Shown: positions 41,072 through 50,659, counted from the stretch's first letter. The stretch is 64,000 nucleotides of DNA from JAMZMI01 sp039970095 (GCA_039970095.1 JBDVMP010000099.1:48910-112909); one strand, 5' to 3'. A program made the numbers and translations. The notes: a model not told the origin generated them from the sequence alone.

Positions 41072-42554
41072 ATTCTTCGAATGCCCAATCTATTCGGGTT
41101 TTCATATCCTTCACTACAATTCCCAAATCTTTCATTTCAGATCTTAGCTCATCCACCTTATCATAGTTGCGTGCTTCTTTGGCTTGCTGGTATTCAGATA
41201 AGATGACGCTGACTAATTTTTCAGCTTCAAGATTTGATTCCAGTTTGAGCCCGAGAACATCCTCGGTAAAAGCCACAAATGTCTTTTTCATCAGATCAAA
41301 CACTTCAGCGCCGAGCTGTCCGTGTTTGAGTTGTCCGGTATGGATGGAGTTGATCTTTTTTACGAGATTAAATAGGTGACCAATCGTGAGAGCCGTGTTG
41401 AAGTCATCATTCATGGCGTGATGACAGTTCTCACAGATCTTTTTGATTTGCTCACACTGCTTATCATCCGGGCTTGCTTCATCAGATGCGTCAAACTCTT
41501 GCGACTTGATGTACCTCAAAGCGTTGACCAGTTTTATATAGCCCTTTTGAGCAGCATTGAGCGCGTCATTAGAAAAATCAAGTGTGCTGGCATAGTGAGA
41601 TTGCAGCATAAAGAAGCGAATGGTCATCGGGCTGTAGCCACGGTCGAGCAACTCGTGATCTCCGCTCATAAGTTCTCTTGGTAAAAAAGAGTTACCCAAA
41701 GACTTGCTCATCTTGGTGCCATTCACAGTAAGCATATTGGTGTGAAGCCAGTATTTTGCTCCATCCTTTCCGTGACTTCCGGCATTTTGTGCAACCTCGC
41801 ATTCATGGTGAGGAAACTTTAGATCCATGCCTCCACCGTGGATGTCAAACTCTTCTCCTAGGTATTTTGTACTCATCACTGAGCACTCCAGGTGCCATCC
41901 CGGAAACCCATCGCTCCATTTTGTGTTCCACCTCATAATATGCTCAGGTGCAGCTTTTTTCCATAGCGCAAAGTCCAGCGGGTTACGCTTGTCCGATTGT
42001 CCATCAAGGTCGCGGGTTTGATTCAGTAGATCTTCAACCTTCCTGCCACTCAGTTTTCCATACGTAAAGGCCTCATTGTATTTCTCTATATCAAAGTACA
42101 CAGACCCATTAGATTCATATGCAAACCCACGTTCTACCAGATTGTCAATCATCTCGAGCTGCTCCATTAGGTGACCTGTGGCAGTTGGTTCAATATCCGG
42201 TTCCAAGGCATTGAAAGTGAGCATTACCTGATGAAAATCGTTTGTGTATTTCTGCACGATCTCCATAGGCTCGAGGTTCTCCAGCTTAGCTCTTTTTGAT
42301 ATCTTATCCTCATCAGTATTGTCCAGGAGGTGTCCCACGTCAGTAATATTCCTGACATACCGTACCTTATAGCCAAGGTACCGGAGGTACCTGTACATCA
42401 CATCAAAAGAAATAAATGTGCGCACATTGCCCAGGTGCACATCACTGTATACTGTAGGTCCGCATACGTACATGCCGACATGTGGAGGGTTGAGTGGTTC
42501 GAATACTTCCTTCTCTTTCGTCAGAGAGTTAACCACGCGGAGCTTTCCAATCAT
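41070..42554 (-). CDS. cysS: Cysteinyl-tRNA synthetase
   Basis: A class I synthetase of 494 aa. The HIGH-type motif is HLGN at residues 40-43, KMSKS is at 281-285, and the zinc ligands C31, C224, H249 and E253 match the known enzyme. The helical anticodon-binding C-terminus is complete. It is transcribed divergently from rimP. Confidence 0.98.
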   Translation of the reverse strand: MIGKLRVVNSLTKEKEVFEPLNPPHVGMYVCGPTVYSDVHLGNVRTFISFDVMYRYLRYLGYKVRYVRNITDVGHLLDNTDEDKISKRAKLENLEPMEIVQKYTNDFHQVMLTFNALEPDIEPTATGHLMEQLEMIDNLVERGFAYESNGSVYFDIEKYNEAFTYGKLSGRKVEDLLNQTRDLDGQSDKRNPLDFALWKKAAPEHIMRWNTKWSDGFPGWHLECSVMSTKYLGEEFDIHGGGMDLKFPHHECEVAQNAGSHGKDGAKYWLHTNMLTVNGTKMSKSLGNSFLPRELMSGDHELLDRGYSPMTIRFFMLQSHYASTLDFSNDALNAAQKGYIKLVNALRYIKSQEFDASDEASPDDKQCEQIKKICENCHHAMNDDFNTALTIGHLFNLVKKINSIHTGQLKHGQLGAEVFDLMKKTFVAFTEDVLGLKLESNLEAEKLVSVILSEYQQAKEARNYDKVDELRSEMKDLGIVVKDMKTRIDWAFEE

Positions 42555-42583
42555 AGGTAAATCCTTCGTTATTCTTCTATTAG

Positions 42584-42598
42584 AGCACTCAGAGTGCT
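42584..42598. promoter_or_regulatory. 15-bp palindrome in the cysS leader
   Basis: AGCACTC-A-GAGTGCT is a perfect dyad with 7-bp arms, 30 bases upstream of the cysS start. It may be a repressor site or leader hairpin. It is not a T-box. Confidence 0.4.
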
Positions 42599-42620
42599 TT
42601 ATGGATTGTTATTAAGCTAA

Positions 42621-42651
42621 TTTGAAATGAGTATTTTTTCTGTTAGCTTTG
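42621..42651 (+). promoter_or_regulatory. Consensus Bacteroidota promoter of rimP-nusA-infB
   Basis: TTTG at 42621-42624, exactly 19 bases, then TAGCTTTG at 42644-42651: a perfect match. Transcription should start near 42656, about 20 bases before the leader terminator hairpin. Confidence 0.85.
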
Positions 42652-42676
42652 CAACGCAAATATAGAATTAAGGTTC

Positions 42677-42701
42677 GAGGGGACGCAAGTCCCCTCTTTT
42701 T
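42677..42701 (+). terminator. Attenuator-like terminator in the rimP leader
   Basis: GAGGGGAC and GTCCCCTC form a perfect 8-bp stem capped by a GCAA (GNRA) loop, followed by five T. It lies between the promoter at 42621-42651 and the rimP ATG at 42713, so it must be read through for the operon to be expressed. No other plus-strand gene lies upstream that it could serve. Confidence 0.8.
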
Positions 42702-42712
42702 ATTATTAACCT

Positions 42713-43183
42713 ATGGTTGAGGGCAAGAAGCCGGAAGACGAAATAAGGAGCCAGGTAGAGGGATTTATTGCAGAGGATCCATCACTTTTCATAGTGGATG
42801 TTAAACTCAAGGGAAACTTCGGAAATCAGCGTTTGGTAATTGCTTTGGATGGTGATAACGGAGTTAGCATTGAAACATGTGTCTCTGTGAGCCGAAGACT
42901 GTCTGCGTTCCTTGAGGAAAATGACCTGATAGATGGCAAATACCATCTTGAGGTAACTTCCGCAGGGATTGACTATCCACTGCAGACTTTGAGACAATAC
43001 ACCAAAAATGTAGGAAGATCACTAAGGGTTAAGATGAAAGATGGATCGAAAATGGAAGGTGAGCTGAAGGAAGTGGAAGAGGGGAAAATTTCTATTTTGA
43101 TCAAGGAAAAAAAGAAAGAAGAGGTTGTGGAGATCAACCTTGAAGATATAGATAGTACAAAGGTTTTAGTTTCATTTAAGTAA
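42713..43183 (+). CDS. rimP: Ribosome maturation factor RimP
   Basis: A 156-aa protein needed for 30S maturation. The N-terminal domain contains VIALDGDNGVSIETCVSVSRRLS, and the C-terminal Sm-like domain has VTSAGIDYPL and later strands. It starts the conserved rimP-nusA-infB order; nusA begins two bases after its stop. Confidence 0.95.
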   Translation: MVEGKKPEDEIRSQVEGFIAEDPSLFIVDVKLKGNFGNQRLVIALDGDNGVSIETCVSVSRRLSAFLEENDLIDGKYHLEVTSAGIDYPLQTLRQYTKNVGRSLRVKMKDGSKMEGELKEVEEGKISILIKEKKKEEVVEINLEDIDSTKVLVSFK

Positions 43184-43184
43184 T

Positions 43185-44426
43185 ATGGATAACGGAATTT
43201 TAATTGAGTCGTTTGCTGATTTTGCAAGAGGTAAGAACATTGATCGACCTACCATGATCAGGATTCTTGAGGATGTATTTCGCACAATGATCCGAAAAAA
43301 GTATAAGGTTGATGATAACTTCGACATTATTATAAATACAGATAATGGCGATCTGGAAATTTGGAGATTTAGAGAAATCGTTGATGACAACTCTGAAGAC
43401 ATTTGGGATCATGACAAAATCAGTCTTTCTGAAGCTCGTGAGATAGAGCCAGACTTTGAAATAGGCGAGGAAGTTTCAGAAGAGATTAAGTTAATAGATT
43501 TTGGACGTAGAGCTGTGATGACGGCCCGCCAGACGCTGATACAGAAAATCAAGGATCTTGAAAAGGATCTTCTTTTTGATAAATACAAAGAGCTGGTTGG
43601 TGAGATTATCGTTGGCGAAGTATATCAGACACTGAGTCGTGAAGTACTACTTATCGACGGTGAGGGTAATGAGCTAAACCTGCCAAAGCAGGAACAAATC
43701 TCCAAAGATAGATACCGTAAGGGAGACTCGGTGCGAGCGATTGTGCACAGGGTGGAAATGGTCAATGGAAATCCCAAGATCATCCTTTCCCGCACATCAC
43801 CTACATTCCTTGAAAGACTTTTCGAAAGTGAAGTGCCGGAAGTATATGATGGGTTGATTACAATCAAGAAAGTAGTTCGTGAGCCCGGAGAAAGAGCTAA
43901 AGTAGCGGTTGAATCTTATGACGACAGAATTGATCCGGTAGGGGCATGTGTAGGTATGAAAGGATCTCGTATCCACTCTATCGTTCGCGAGCTTCAAAAC
44001 GAAAATATTGATGTTATTAACTTTACAGATAATCTCGAGCTGTATATAGCCAGAGCATTGAGCCCTGCTAAGATTCAGAGCATGAAAATCAGTGAAGAAA
44101 AAGACCGGGTTTCCGTGTACTTGAAACCTGATCAGGTTTCATTGGCTATCGGTAAAGGCGGTCAAAATATAAAATTAGCCTCCAGACTTGTAGGTTTGGA
44201 GATAGATGTTTTCAGAGAGTTGGGCGAGTTCGAGGATGAAGATGTTGACATCAACGAATTTGCAGACGAAATCGAAGATTGGGTTATTGATGAGCTGAAA
44301 AGAATCGGTTTGGACACAGCCAAAAGCGTTTTGACGCTTACAAAAGAGGAGCTAGTGCGACGAACGGACCTTGAAGAAGAGACCATCGATTACGTGCTGA
44401 AGATATTTAAGCAAGAATTTGAATAA
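43185..44426 (+). CDS. nusA: Transcription termination/antitermination factor NusA
   Basis: A 413-aa RNA polymerase-binding factor. Domains in order: N-terminal RNAP-binding (1-125), S1 (about 130-200), KH1 and KH2 (to about 345; GVCVGMKGSRIHSI-like and AIGKGGQNIKLASRL), and a short C-terminal helical part. The long acidic repeats of E. coli NusA are reduced. As a regulator of termination it could act on the leader terminator of its own operon. Confidence 0.97.
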   Translation: MDNGILIESFADFARGKNIDRPTMIRILEDVFRTMIRKKYKVDDNFDIIINTDNGDLEIWRFREIVDDNSEDIWDHDKISLSEAREIEPDFEIGEEVSEEIKLIDFGRRAVMTARQTLIQKIKDLEKDLLFDKYKELVGEIIVGEVYQTLSREVLLIDGEGNELNLPKQEQISKDRYRKGDSVRAIVHRVEMVNGNPKIILSRTSPTFLERLFESEVPEVYDGLITIKKVVREPGERAKVAVESYDDRIDPVGACVGMKGSRIHSIVRELQNENIDVINFTDNLELYIARALSPAKIQSMKISEEKDRVSVYLKPDQVSLAIGKGGQNIKLASRLVGLEIDVFRELGEFEDEDVDINEFADEIEDWVIDELKRIGLDTAKSVLTLTKEELVRRTDLEEETIDYVLKIFKQEFE

Positions 44427-44460
44427 GCGCTATTATATTTTATAAGAGCAAAAAAATTAT

Positions 44461-47307
44461 ATGGCAGAAGAAAAAACTCAACGGTTAAGCCAGGTAGCTA
44501 GAAAATTAAACGTAGGACGTGGAACCATACTTGATTTCCTTTCAGAGAAAGGCTATGAAGTGGATAGTAGTCCTAACTCCAAAATCACGCACGAGCAATA
44601 TGTGCTTTTGGCGCGTGAGTTTGCTGCGTCAGCTTTAGATAAGGAGGAAGCTTCCGGGTTGACTATTGGCTCAAGCCATAGTGATAACCTTGTTATCAAA
44701 TCTGAGACAGCCGACAAGCCGAAGAGCAGTTCCGACGATGAGGAAATTCTCATCAAGGACAACAGCGCGGTGACTCCCGAGGAAAAGAGCGATTCCATTT
44801 CTGGAAAAACGGTTCTTGAAGGCCCTAAAGTTGTTGGTAAAATCGACCTGAATCAGGTAGGTAAGAAGCCAAAGGAGGAGCCTAAACCTGAACCAAAAAC
44901 AGAGGAGCCTAAGCCTGAACCGAAAGCTGAAGAACCTAAGAAAGAGGAGCCGGCTAAACCTGCAGAACCAAAGGCAGAGGAGCCAAAAGCGGTAGAGCCT
45001 CCGAAAAAGCAAGAGGAGCCTAAAGTTGAGGCCAAAAAAGAAGAAGAAGAGAAGCCTGCGCCGACCCAAGAGAAAGAGAAGGAAAAAAAGGTAGAGGAAG
45101 TAAAACCAGAAGCACCGAAACCTCCTGTGGTTGAGGATGAAAAAAAGCAGGATAAGATTATTGAGGCAAAGGCCGATTCTCTAAAGGGGCTTACTGTTTT
45201 GGGTAAAATCGAACTACCTAAAGACAAGCCCAAGCCTGTGGCATCTTCGGATCAGGACAAGGATAGAAAGAAAAAGCGCCCTAGAAAACGTATTAGCAGT
45301 GCTGGAGGAGGTGACAGACGTCCTAATGATAGAGGGGGTGGACAAGGAAGACCTGGTGGAAACCGGGGAGGAAGAGATACCCGTAAGACTGAGGAGCTTT
45401 CTGACAAAGAGATTCAGGACAAAATCAAGGCAACTCTTGCCAAACTGAGTGGTGGAAGCCAATCCTCAACCGGAAATAGATCTAAGTATAGAAAAGATAA
45501 GCGCTCCGCCAAAGCTGAGGCTGAGGAAGAGAGAATCCTTGCGGAAAACGAGGAATCAAAAATCTTAAAAGTTACAGAGTTTATCTCTGCGAGTGACCTT
45601 GCATCACTGATGGACGTATCGGTGAACGACGTGATTTCTACGTGTATGAGCTTGGGGATGTTCGTTTCGATCAACCAACGACTGGATGCTGAATCTATCA
45701 CAGTGATTGCTGATGAGTTTGGATTTGATGTGGCCTTTACTTCGTCTGATGATGAGGTGGAAGTTGTTGAGGAAGAAGATACAGAAGAGCAACTTTTAGA
45801 TCGTGCACCTATCGTAACCATCATGGGTCACGTAGATCATGGTAAGACATCTCTTTTGGATTACATTCGGGATGCGAAAGTGACCGAAGGTGAGGCTGGT
45901 GGTATCACGCAGCATATTGGTGCGTACGATGTGATGACTGAAGGCGGAAAGCGAGTTGCTTTCCTCGATACACCAGGTCACGAGGCATTTACAGCCATGA
46001 GAGCACGTGGAGCCAAAATCACAGATATCGCGATTATCGTTATCGCGGCTGATGATGCGGTTATGCCACAGACAAAAGAGGCAATTAACCACGCACAGGT
46101 AGCTGGCGTGCCAATTGTGATTGCGATCAATAAGGTAGATAGACCAAACGCTAACCCTGATAAGATTAAGGAAGAGCTTTCTGGTATCAACATCCTCGTT
46201 GAAGATTGGGGTGGTAAATACCAGTGCCAGCATGTTTCGGCCAAGACTGGAGAAGGTATAGATGAGCTTTTGGATAAGGTGCTTTTAGAGGCCGAACTTC
46301 TTGAGCTAAAGGCTAACCCTAACAAAGGAGCTGTCGGAACAGTAGTTGAAGCTTCTCTTGATAAGGGCCGTGGATATGTGACTACCTTGATGGTTCAGGC
46401 GGGAGTTATGAAGGTTGGAGATGTGGTCCTTGCTGGTTCTCATTTCGGTAAGGTGAAGGCCATGTTTGACCACAGAGGTAATAAACTGAAAGAAGCAGGT
46501 CCATCAACACCAGTGTTGATGCTTGGTTTGGGCGGTGCACCTCAGGCAGGTGAGCGCTTCAATGTCATGGAAAGTGATCGTGAAGCAAGAGAGATTGCTG
46601 TGAAACGTGAGCAAATTCAGCGTGAGCAGTCAATCAGAACTAAGAAACATATCACGCTTGACGAGATTGGAAGAAGATTGGCAATCGGTAGCTTTAAGGA
46701 GCTTAATGTCATAGTAAAAGGTGATGTGGATGGTTCCATTGAGGCACTGTCCGATTCCCTACTGAAACTTTCTACTGATGAAGTTCAGGTTAATATTATC
46801 CATAAGGCCGTAGGTCAGATATCAGAATCCGACGTATTGTTGGCATCTGCGTCTGATGCCGTTATTGTTGGTTTCCAGGTGAGACCTTCAACTCAGGCCA
46901 GAAGAACAGCCGAAAACGAAGAGATAGAGATCAGACTTTACTCAATTATCTACGACGCTATCAACGATGTGAAAGATGCCATGGAAGGTATGCTTGAGCC
47001 AACATCTGAGGAAGTGATCACTGGTAATATAGAGGTTAGAGAAGTGTTTAAAATCTCTAAGATTGGTACAGTTGCCGGATGTTACGTTACAGATGGCACT
47101 GTGAAGCGATCCAATCAGGTCCGACTAGTGAGAGATGGTATTGTAGTTTATACTGGAGAAATCAACCAACTGAAACGATTCAAAGATGATGTTGCTGAAG
47201 TGAAGAAGGGATACGAGTGTGGTGTTTCCATCAAGAACTTCAACGACATTAAGGAAGGTGATGTGATTGAAGGTTTTGAAGAAAAAGAAGTAAAAAGAAC
47301 CCTTTAA
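44461..47307 (+). CDS. infB: Translation initiation factor IF-2
   Basis: A 948-aa GTPase that places fMet-tRNA on the 30S subunit. The N-terminal IF2_N helix is at 1-55. A long low-complexity linker of Pro/Glu/Lys repeats covers about 120-235, then a Gly/Arg-rich segment near 285-310. The G domain has GHVDHGKT at residues 456-463, DTPGHEAF and NKVD. Domains II-IV are complete. Confidence 0.98.
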   Translation: MAEEKTQRLSQVARKLNVGRGTILDFLSEKGYEVDSSPNSKITHEQYVLLAREFAASALDKEEASGLTIGSSHSDNLVIKSETADKPKSSSDDEEILIKDNSAVTPEEKSDSISGKTVLEGPKVVGKIDLNQVGKKPKEEPKPEPKTEEPKPEPKAEEPKKEEPAKPAEPKAEEPKAVEPPKKQEEPKVEAKKEEEEKPAPTQEKEKEKKVEEVKPEAPKPPVVEDEKKQDKIIEAKADSLKGLTVLGKIELPKDKPKPVASSDQDKDRKKKRPRKRISSAGGGDRRPNDRGGGQGRPGGNRGGRDTRKTEELSDKEIQDKIKATLAKLSGGSQSSTGNRSKYRKDKRSAKAEAEEERILAENEESKILKVTEFISASDLASLMDVSVNDVISTCMSLGMFVSINQRLDAESITVIADEFGFDVAFTSSDDEVEVVEEEDTEEQLLDRAPIVTIMGHVDHGKTSLLDYIRDAKVTEGEAGGITQHIGAYDVMTEGGKRVAFLDTPGHEAFTAMRARGAKITDIAIIVIAADDAVMPQTKEAINHAQVAGVPIVIAINKVDRPNANPDKIKEELSGINILVEDWGGKYQCQHVSAKTGEGIDELLDKVLLEAELLELKANPNKGAVGTVVEASLDKGRGYVTTLMVQAGVMKVGDVVLAGSHFGKVKAMFDHRGNKLKEAGPSTPVLMLGLGGAPQAGERFNVMESDREAREIAVKREQIQREQSIRTKKHITLDEIGRRLAIGSFKELNVIVKGDVDGSIEALSDSLLKLSTDEVQVNIIHKAVGQISESDVLLASASDAVIVGFQVRPSTQARRTAENEEIEIRLYSIIYDAINDVKDAMEGMLEPTSEEVITGNIEVREVFKISKIGTVAGCYVTDGTVKRSNQVRLVRDGIVVYTGEINQLKRFKDDVAEVKKGYECGVSIKNFNDIKEGDVIEGFEEKEVKRTL

Positions 47308-47329
47308 GGGTTTTTAAATATAGAATTGC

Positions 47330-47357
47330 AAAGCAGGTCTTTAGGCCTGCTTTTTTT
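47330..47357 (+). terminator. Rho-independent terminator of the rimP-nusA-infB operon
   Basis: AAAGCAGGTC and GGCCTGCTTT form a 10-bp stem with a TTTA loop, followed by a T-run. It lies 22 bases after the infB stop. Confidence 0.88.
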
Positions 47358-47418
47358 GTTCCTTCAAAATGCGATAAATTGCCATAGTCCATAATTTGGG
47401 ACAAATCCGGGACGACCT

Positions 47419-50313
47419 ATGATCGGTAGAATATATTTCCTGACTCTGTCATTTATACTCCTTCGTTTCTCTGTTCCCGCTCAGGAAAGGGCGCCTTATG
47501 AGTATTATTCTTTCCCTGATGTACAGGCCAATGAGGTGATAAAAGGTATTTGGAAAGATACCACTGGATATATTTGGCTTGCTACCGATTTGGGACTCAT
47601 GGCCTATAATGGTCAGGAAACGTCTATCTACTCCAATGGCCTAAGCAGCCTTTATTCCAAAAAGCTTTACGAACTTGCAGACAACCGCCTCGTGGTTATC
47701 AACGATAGTGGAATCCAATCAGTCATTCGCTATACGGACTCTGTATACTTCGAACCTGCAATCTACAATGACGTCAATCTTGTCGAATCCATTTTTTATC
47801 CCAAGTCCGTATTTCAGGACTCAAAAGGGGTGTTATGGGTAGGCGAAAGCAATGCGATTGTGAGAATAGAAGATAAAGAGGAAGATCGGTATCTTCTTGG
47901 AAATAACTACAATTATCACCGCTCATTTTCATTTGCTGAGGATGCCTTTGGCAATATATGGGCGGCTTCATTTAGCGGGCAGTTTCTGTCCTGGAATGAG
48001 AAAAGCAACAAATTTGATTCGCTCAACATCCCAATGAAAGAGTATACCGGGATGGCCACATTTAAGGGAGACAATTTAGTCGTGGGGGGAAATGACGGCA
48101 TTGTGGTGGTCAGGGTTGATAGCGATAAGCACATTGAGCTTATTGCCACCCACACCGAAATAAAAGGTGTTTCTATCGTCAAACGTGTCAACGATCTGAT
48201 TCTTATAGGAACATGGGATAGCGGGTTATACTATTTCAAATTTGATGAAGGCCTCTCGGGGATCAGGAAATTTGAAGGACCGGAATTCAATGATATCGTG
48301 GATCTTTATTACGATGAAATCAATGACGAAATATGGATAGCAGGTAGCGAAAACATGGGTCTGTTGAAAAAAACTCCTTTCACACCTTTTGGTGAAACCG
48401 GAAAGTATCGAATTGAATCTTTTGTTTATGATGAAAATAAAAGCCTGTATTTCACTACGGGTGAGGAGTTGTATTTCCAACAGAGTAGAGATAAGGAAAA
48501 AGAGCTAGTCAAACTCGCTGAGGATTATTTCTTTACAGCGATACATCTGCAGGGCGAAGATTTATGGATTGGTGATCATCTTGGACGGCTTTTTCAATAT
48601 TCTACAACGACAAATCAAATCGAAGAAATCTATGCCGCCGGGATAGACTTCAATTTCATAAATCAAATCACCACCATAGATGAGTCAATATGGGTAACCA
48701 GCTCTTTGACCAATGTCATTGAGATTGACAAGGCTGGAAGAATTAAACATTTGGAAGGTGCGTATGCAAATATCATAAGGCAGGCGCCCAATGGTGAGGT
48801 TTTTATCGCTGGAGGAGGTTTGGAAAACATCCTGTCAAAATACAACCCCGACACGGGGCAGTTTGAAAAGCAGAAAATCGACTTTAGATACGCTATCTCA
48901 GAAAACATAAGGGTAGAAGATATAGCCTTTTCTGAGAGCCAGATATTTTTGGCCTCCAATGAGGGCGTACTTATTATAGAGAATAAGGATGGCAGATATT
49001 ACTCCGATGCTAAGGTGGCATTTGGAGAGACGGGAACTGCCAACTACTCCTGCAGAGCACTTGCATATATCGATGGGGGCTTGTGGATTGGTACCAATGA
49101 GGGTATTTTTTATTCCGAGAATGATTGGAGTGTTCACTTCTCCACAGCCAGTGGCTTACCTTCCAGGTTGATCCGGCATAGAGGCTTTTATTATGACGGC
49201 CGGGAACTTACCGTAGCTACAGCTAAAGGAATGGCCATACTAAACCTGTCTTCGATACAAACCCACAAGACACCTAAGCCGATCATAGAAAGTTTTATAA
49301 TAGGAGACCAGGCTAGATTTACAGAATATGACCTTGCCAATATACCAAACCAATCGAACCTTGAGATCTCGTTCAGGAGCTTCACATACCCTGGCTATGA
49401 AATACAGTATAGAACGAGGATTTTAGGTATTAGTGAAGATTGGAACATTCCTTCGGGGAATCAAATCATTTCTTTATTTGGTGTAGGGCGTGGCAACTAC
49501 ACGCTGGAAGTGGAAGCCAAAAGTGTGGGACAGGTATGGAGTGATCCGGTTAGGCTCAATTTTCGTGTGCTGAGCCCATGGTATATGCGTTGGTGGGCTA
49601 TTTTGATGTTCCTTATGGTCGCTTTTGGAATAGTGGTCATATCTATACGTGTTTACCACTACAACCTGATCAATCAAAAAAAGAGGTTACAGAAGCTCGT
49701 GGCTCAGGCCACCGAAGAAATAGAGAAACATAAAAATGAGATCATAGATCAGCAAAACCATATAATTGAACAAAAGGAAGAACTCTTAGACAAAAACGAG
49801 GCGGTGTTTAAGGCAAGGCAGGCACTGACCGATGCGGATTTGAAATACCTTCAACTGAAGGAAAACCAGCTCAAAGATCAGGTGGAGTATAGAAACAAAC
49901 AGATCACTACTCACACGCTCAATATTATCCAAAAGAACGAAACACTCCAGCACTTAAAGGAGCAATTGGAAAAAGTAAGTAAATCAGTGGATAAAGCAGC
50001 CAATGCTGAGATTCGCAAAACCATCCGGTTCATCGATGAAAGTTTCAAACAGGATAAAGACTGGGAGGATTTCAAACTTTACTTTGAGCAAATTTATACC
50101 GGATTCTATGCCAAGCTCACAGCTACGTGCCCGGAGTTGACCAGTCATGACCTGAGGCATTGCGCCTTGATTAGGCTAAACCTGAGTAATCAGGAGTGTG
50201 CTTCCATTTTGGGAATCTCCCCGGAAAGCATCAAAGTATCTCGCGCTCGTATCCGAAAAAAGATCAAAACAGATCCTGGGAAAGGACTTACAGAGTTCAT
50301 TTTATCTGTTTGA
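47419..50313 (+). CDS. Membrane-anchored beta-propeller/Y_Y_Y regulator with LuxR-like HTH
   Basis: A 964-aa sensor. Signal peptide (LRFSVPAQ), two propeller-like repeat sets (about 25-610; pattern GYIWLATDLGLMAYNG, GVLWVGES), a Y_Y_Y domain (about 645-715), one membrane helix (about 722-745), a long coiled coil (750-850) and a C-terminal HTH (LTSHDLRHCALIRLNLSNQECASILGISPESIKVSRARIRKKI). There is no histidine kinase or receiver. The periplasmic part would sense oligosaccharides and the HTH would act directly on DNA, probably on the GTTAAC array just downstream. It plays the part that SusR plays in Bacteroides. Confidence 0.85.
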   Translation: MIGRIYFLTLSFILLRFSVPAQERAPYEYYSFPDVQANEVIKGIWKDTTGYIWLATDLGLMAYNGQETSIYSNGLSSLYSKKLYELADNRLVVINDSGIQSVIRYTDSVYFEPAIYNDVNLVESIFYPKSVFQDSKGVLWVGESNAIVRIEDKEEDRYLLGNNYNYHRSFSFAEDAFGNIWAASFSGQFLSWNEKSNKFDSLNIPMKEYTGMATFKGDNLVVGGNDGIVVVRVDSDKHIELIATHTEIKGVSIVKRVNDLILIGTWDSGLYYFKFDEGLSGIRKFEGPEFNDIVDLYYDEINDEIWIAGSENMGLLKKTPFTPFGETGKYRIESFVYDENKSLYFTTGEELYFQQSRDKEKELVKLAEDYFFTAIHLQGEDLWIGDHLGRLFQYSTTTNQIEEIYAAGIDFNFINQITTIDESIWVTSSLTNVIEIDKAGRIKHLEGAYANIIRQAPNGEVFIAGGGLENILSKYNPDTGQFEKQKIDFRYAISENIRVEDIAFSESQIFLASNEGVLIIENKDGRYYSDAKVAFGETGTANYSCRALAYIDGGLWIGTNEGIFYSENDWSVHFSTASGLPSRLIRHRGFYYDGRELTVATAKGMAILNLSSIQTHKTPKPIIESFIIGDQARFTEYDLANIPNQSNLEISFRSFTYPGYEIQYRTRILGISEDWNIPSGNQIISLFGVGRGNYTLEVEAKSVGQVWSDPVRLNFRVLSPWYMRWWAILMFLMVAFGIVVISIRVYHYNLINQKKRLQKLVAQATEEIEKHKNEIIDQQNHIIEQKEELLDKNEAVFKARQALTDADLKYLQLKENQLKDQVEYRNKQITTHTLNIIQKNETLQHLKEQLEKVSKSVDKAANAEIRKTIRFIDESFKQDKDWEDFKLYFEQIYTGFYAKLTATCPELTSHDLRHCALIRLNLSNQECASILGISPESIKVSRARIRKKIKTDPGKGLTEFILSV

Positions 50314-50332
50314 TCTGGAGTTCATTCCTCTA

Positions 50333-50440
50333 AAAGGTTAACGAAAGGTTAACAAATCATCCAATTGGTGTTAACCTACCTCAAAAGAGTGCCCACAAAT
50401 CAACCTCTTTAAAAAATAACTTGTTAACCATCTGTTAACC
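50333..50440. promoter_or_regulatory. Five-site GTTAAC array, candidate operator of the glucan locus
   Basis: GGTTAAC occurs at 50336-50342 and 50347-50353 within two tandem 11-mers (50333-50354). The reverse form GTTAACC occurs at 50370-50376, 50423-50429 and 50434-50440, the last two again 11 bp apart. The outer pairs thus face each other. Five copies of one hexamer in a 346-base gap is far above chance (about 0.1 expected). Confidence 0.7.
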
Positions 50441-50659
50441 TCTCTTCTGTAGTAAAACCCCCTTAAATCAAAATTTAGGCTGTTATTCCAAAATGACATG
50501 CGAAATAAACAGCTATTTCAGTTTCCTACTGATAACCAAATGTACCCTCCTCTTTCGTGAGGCGATCAATTATGAATTTGATATTTGAAAAGCCAATCGT
50601 TTGGAAAATGTTAATTCCAACATAAAAAAAACGAACGGAAATATTAAATAACTAACTAA
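50441..50659. other. Promoter region between the GTTAAC array and the SusE/F-like gene
   Basis: 219 AT-rich bases with no convincing gene. The best -7 candidates are TGAATTTG (50573-50580) and GATATTTG (50580-50587), each one mismatch from TAnnTTTG and lacking a good -33, as expected for a promoter that needs an activator. Confidence 0.4.

Noticed and set aside
42671..42690. tRNA T-arm (GGTTCGAGG)
   Set aside because: The surrounding bases fold as a GNRA-capped terminator and there is no cloverleaf.
44838..45165. Direct repeats in infB (Pro/Glu/Lys codons)
   Set aside because: They are the normal low-complexity linker of IF-2, not a mobile or CRISPR repeat.
50493..50588. 31-codon ORF upstream of the SusE/F-like gene
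   Set aside because: No purine-rich start region, no terminator and no protein-like pattern; it overlaps the probable promoter.
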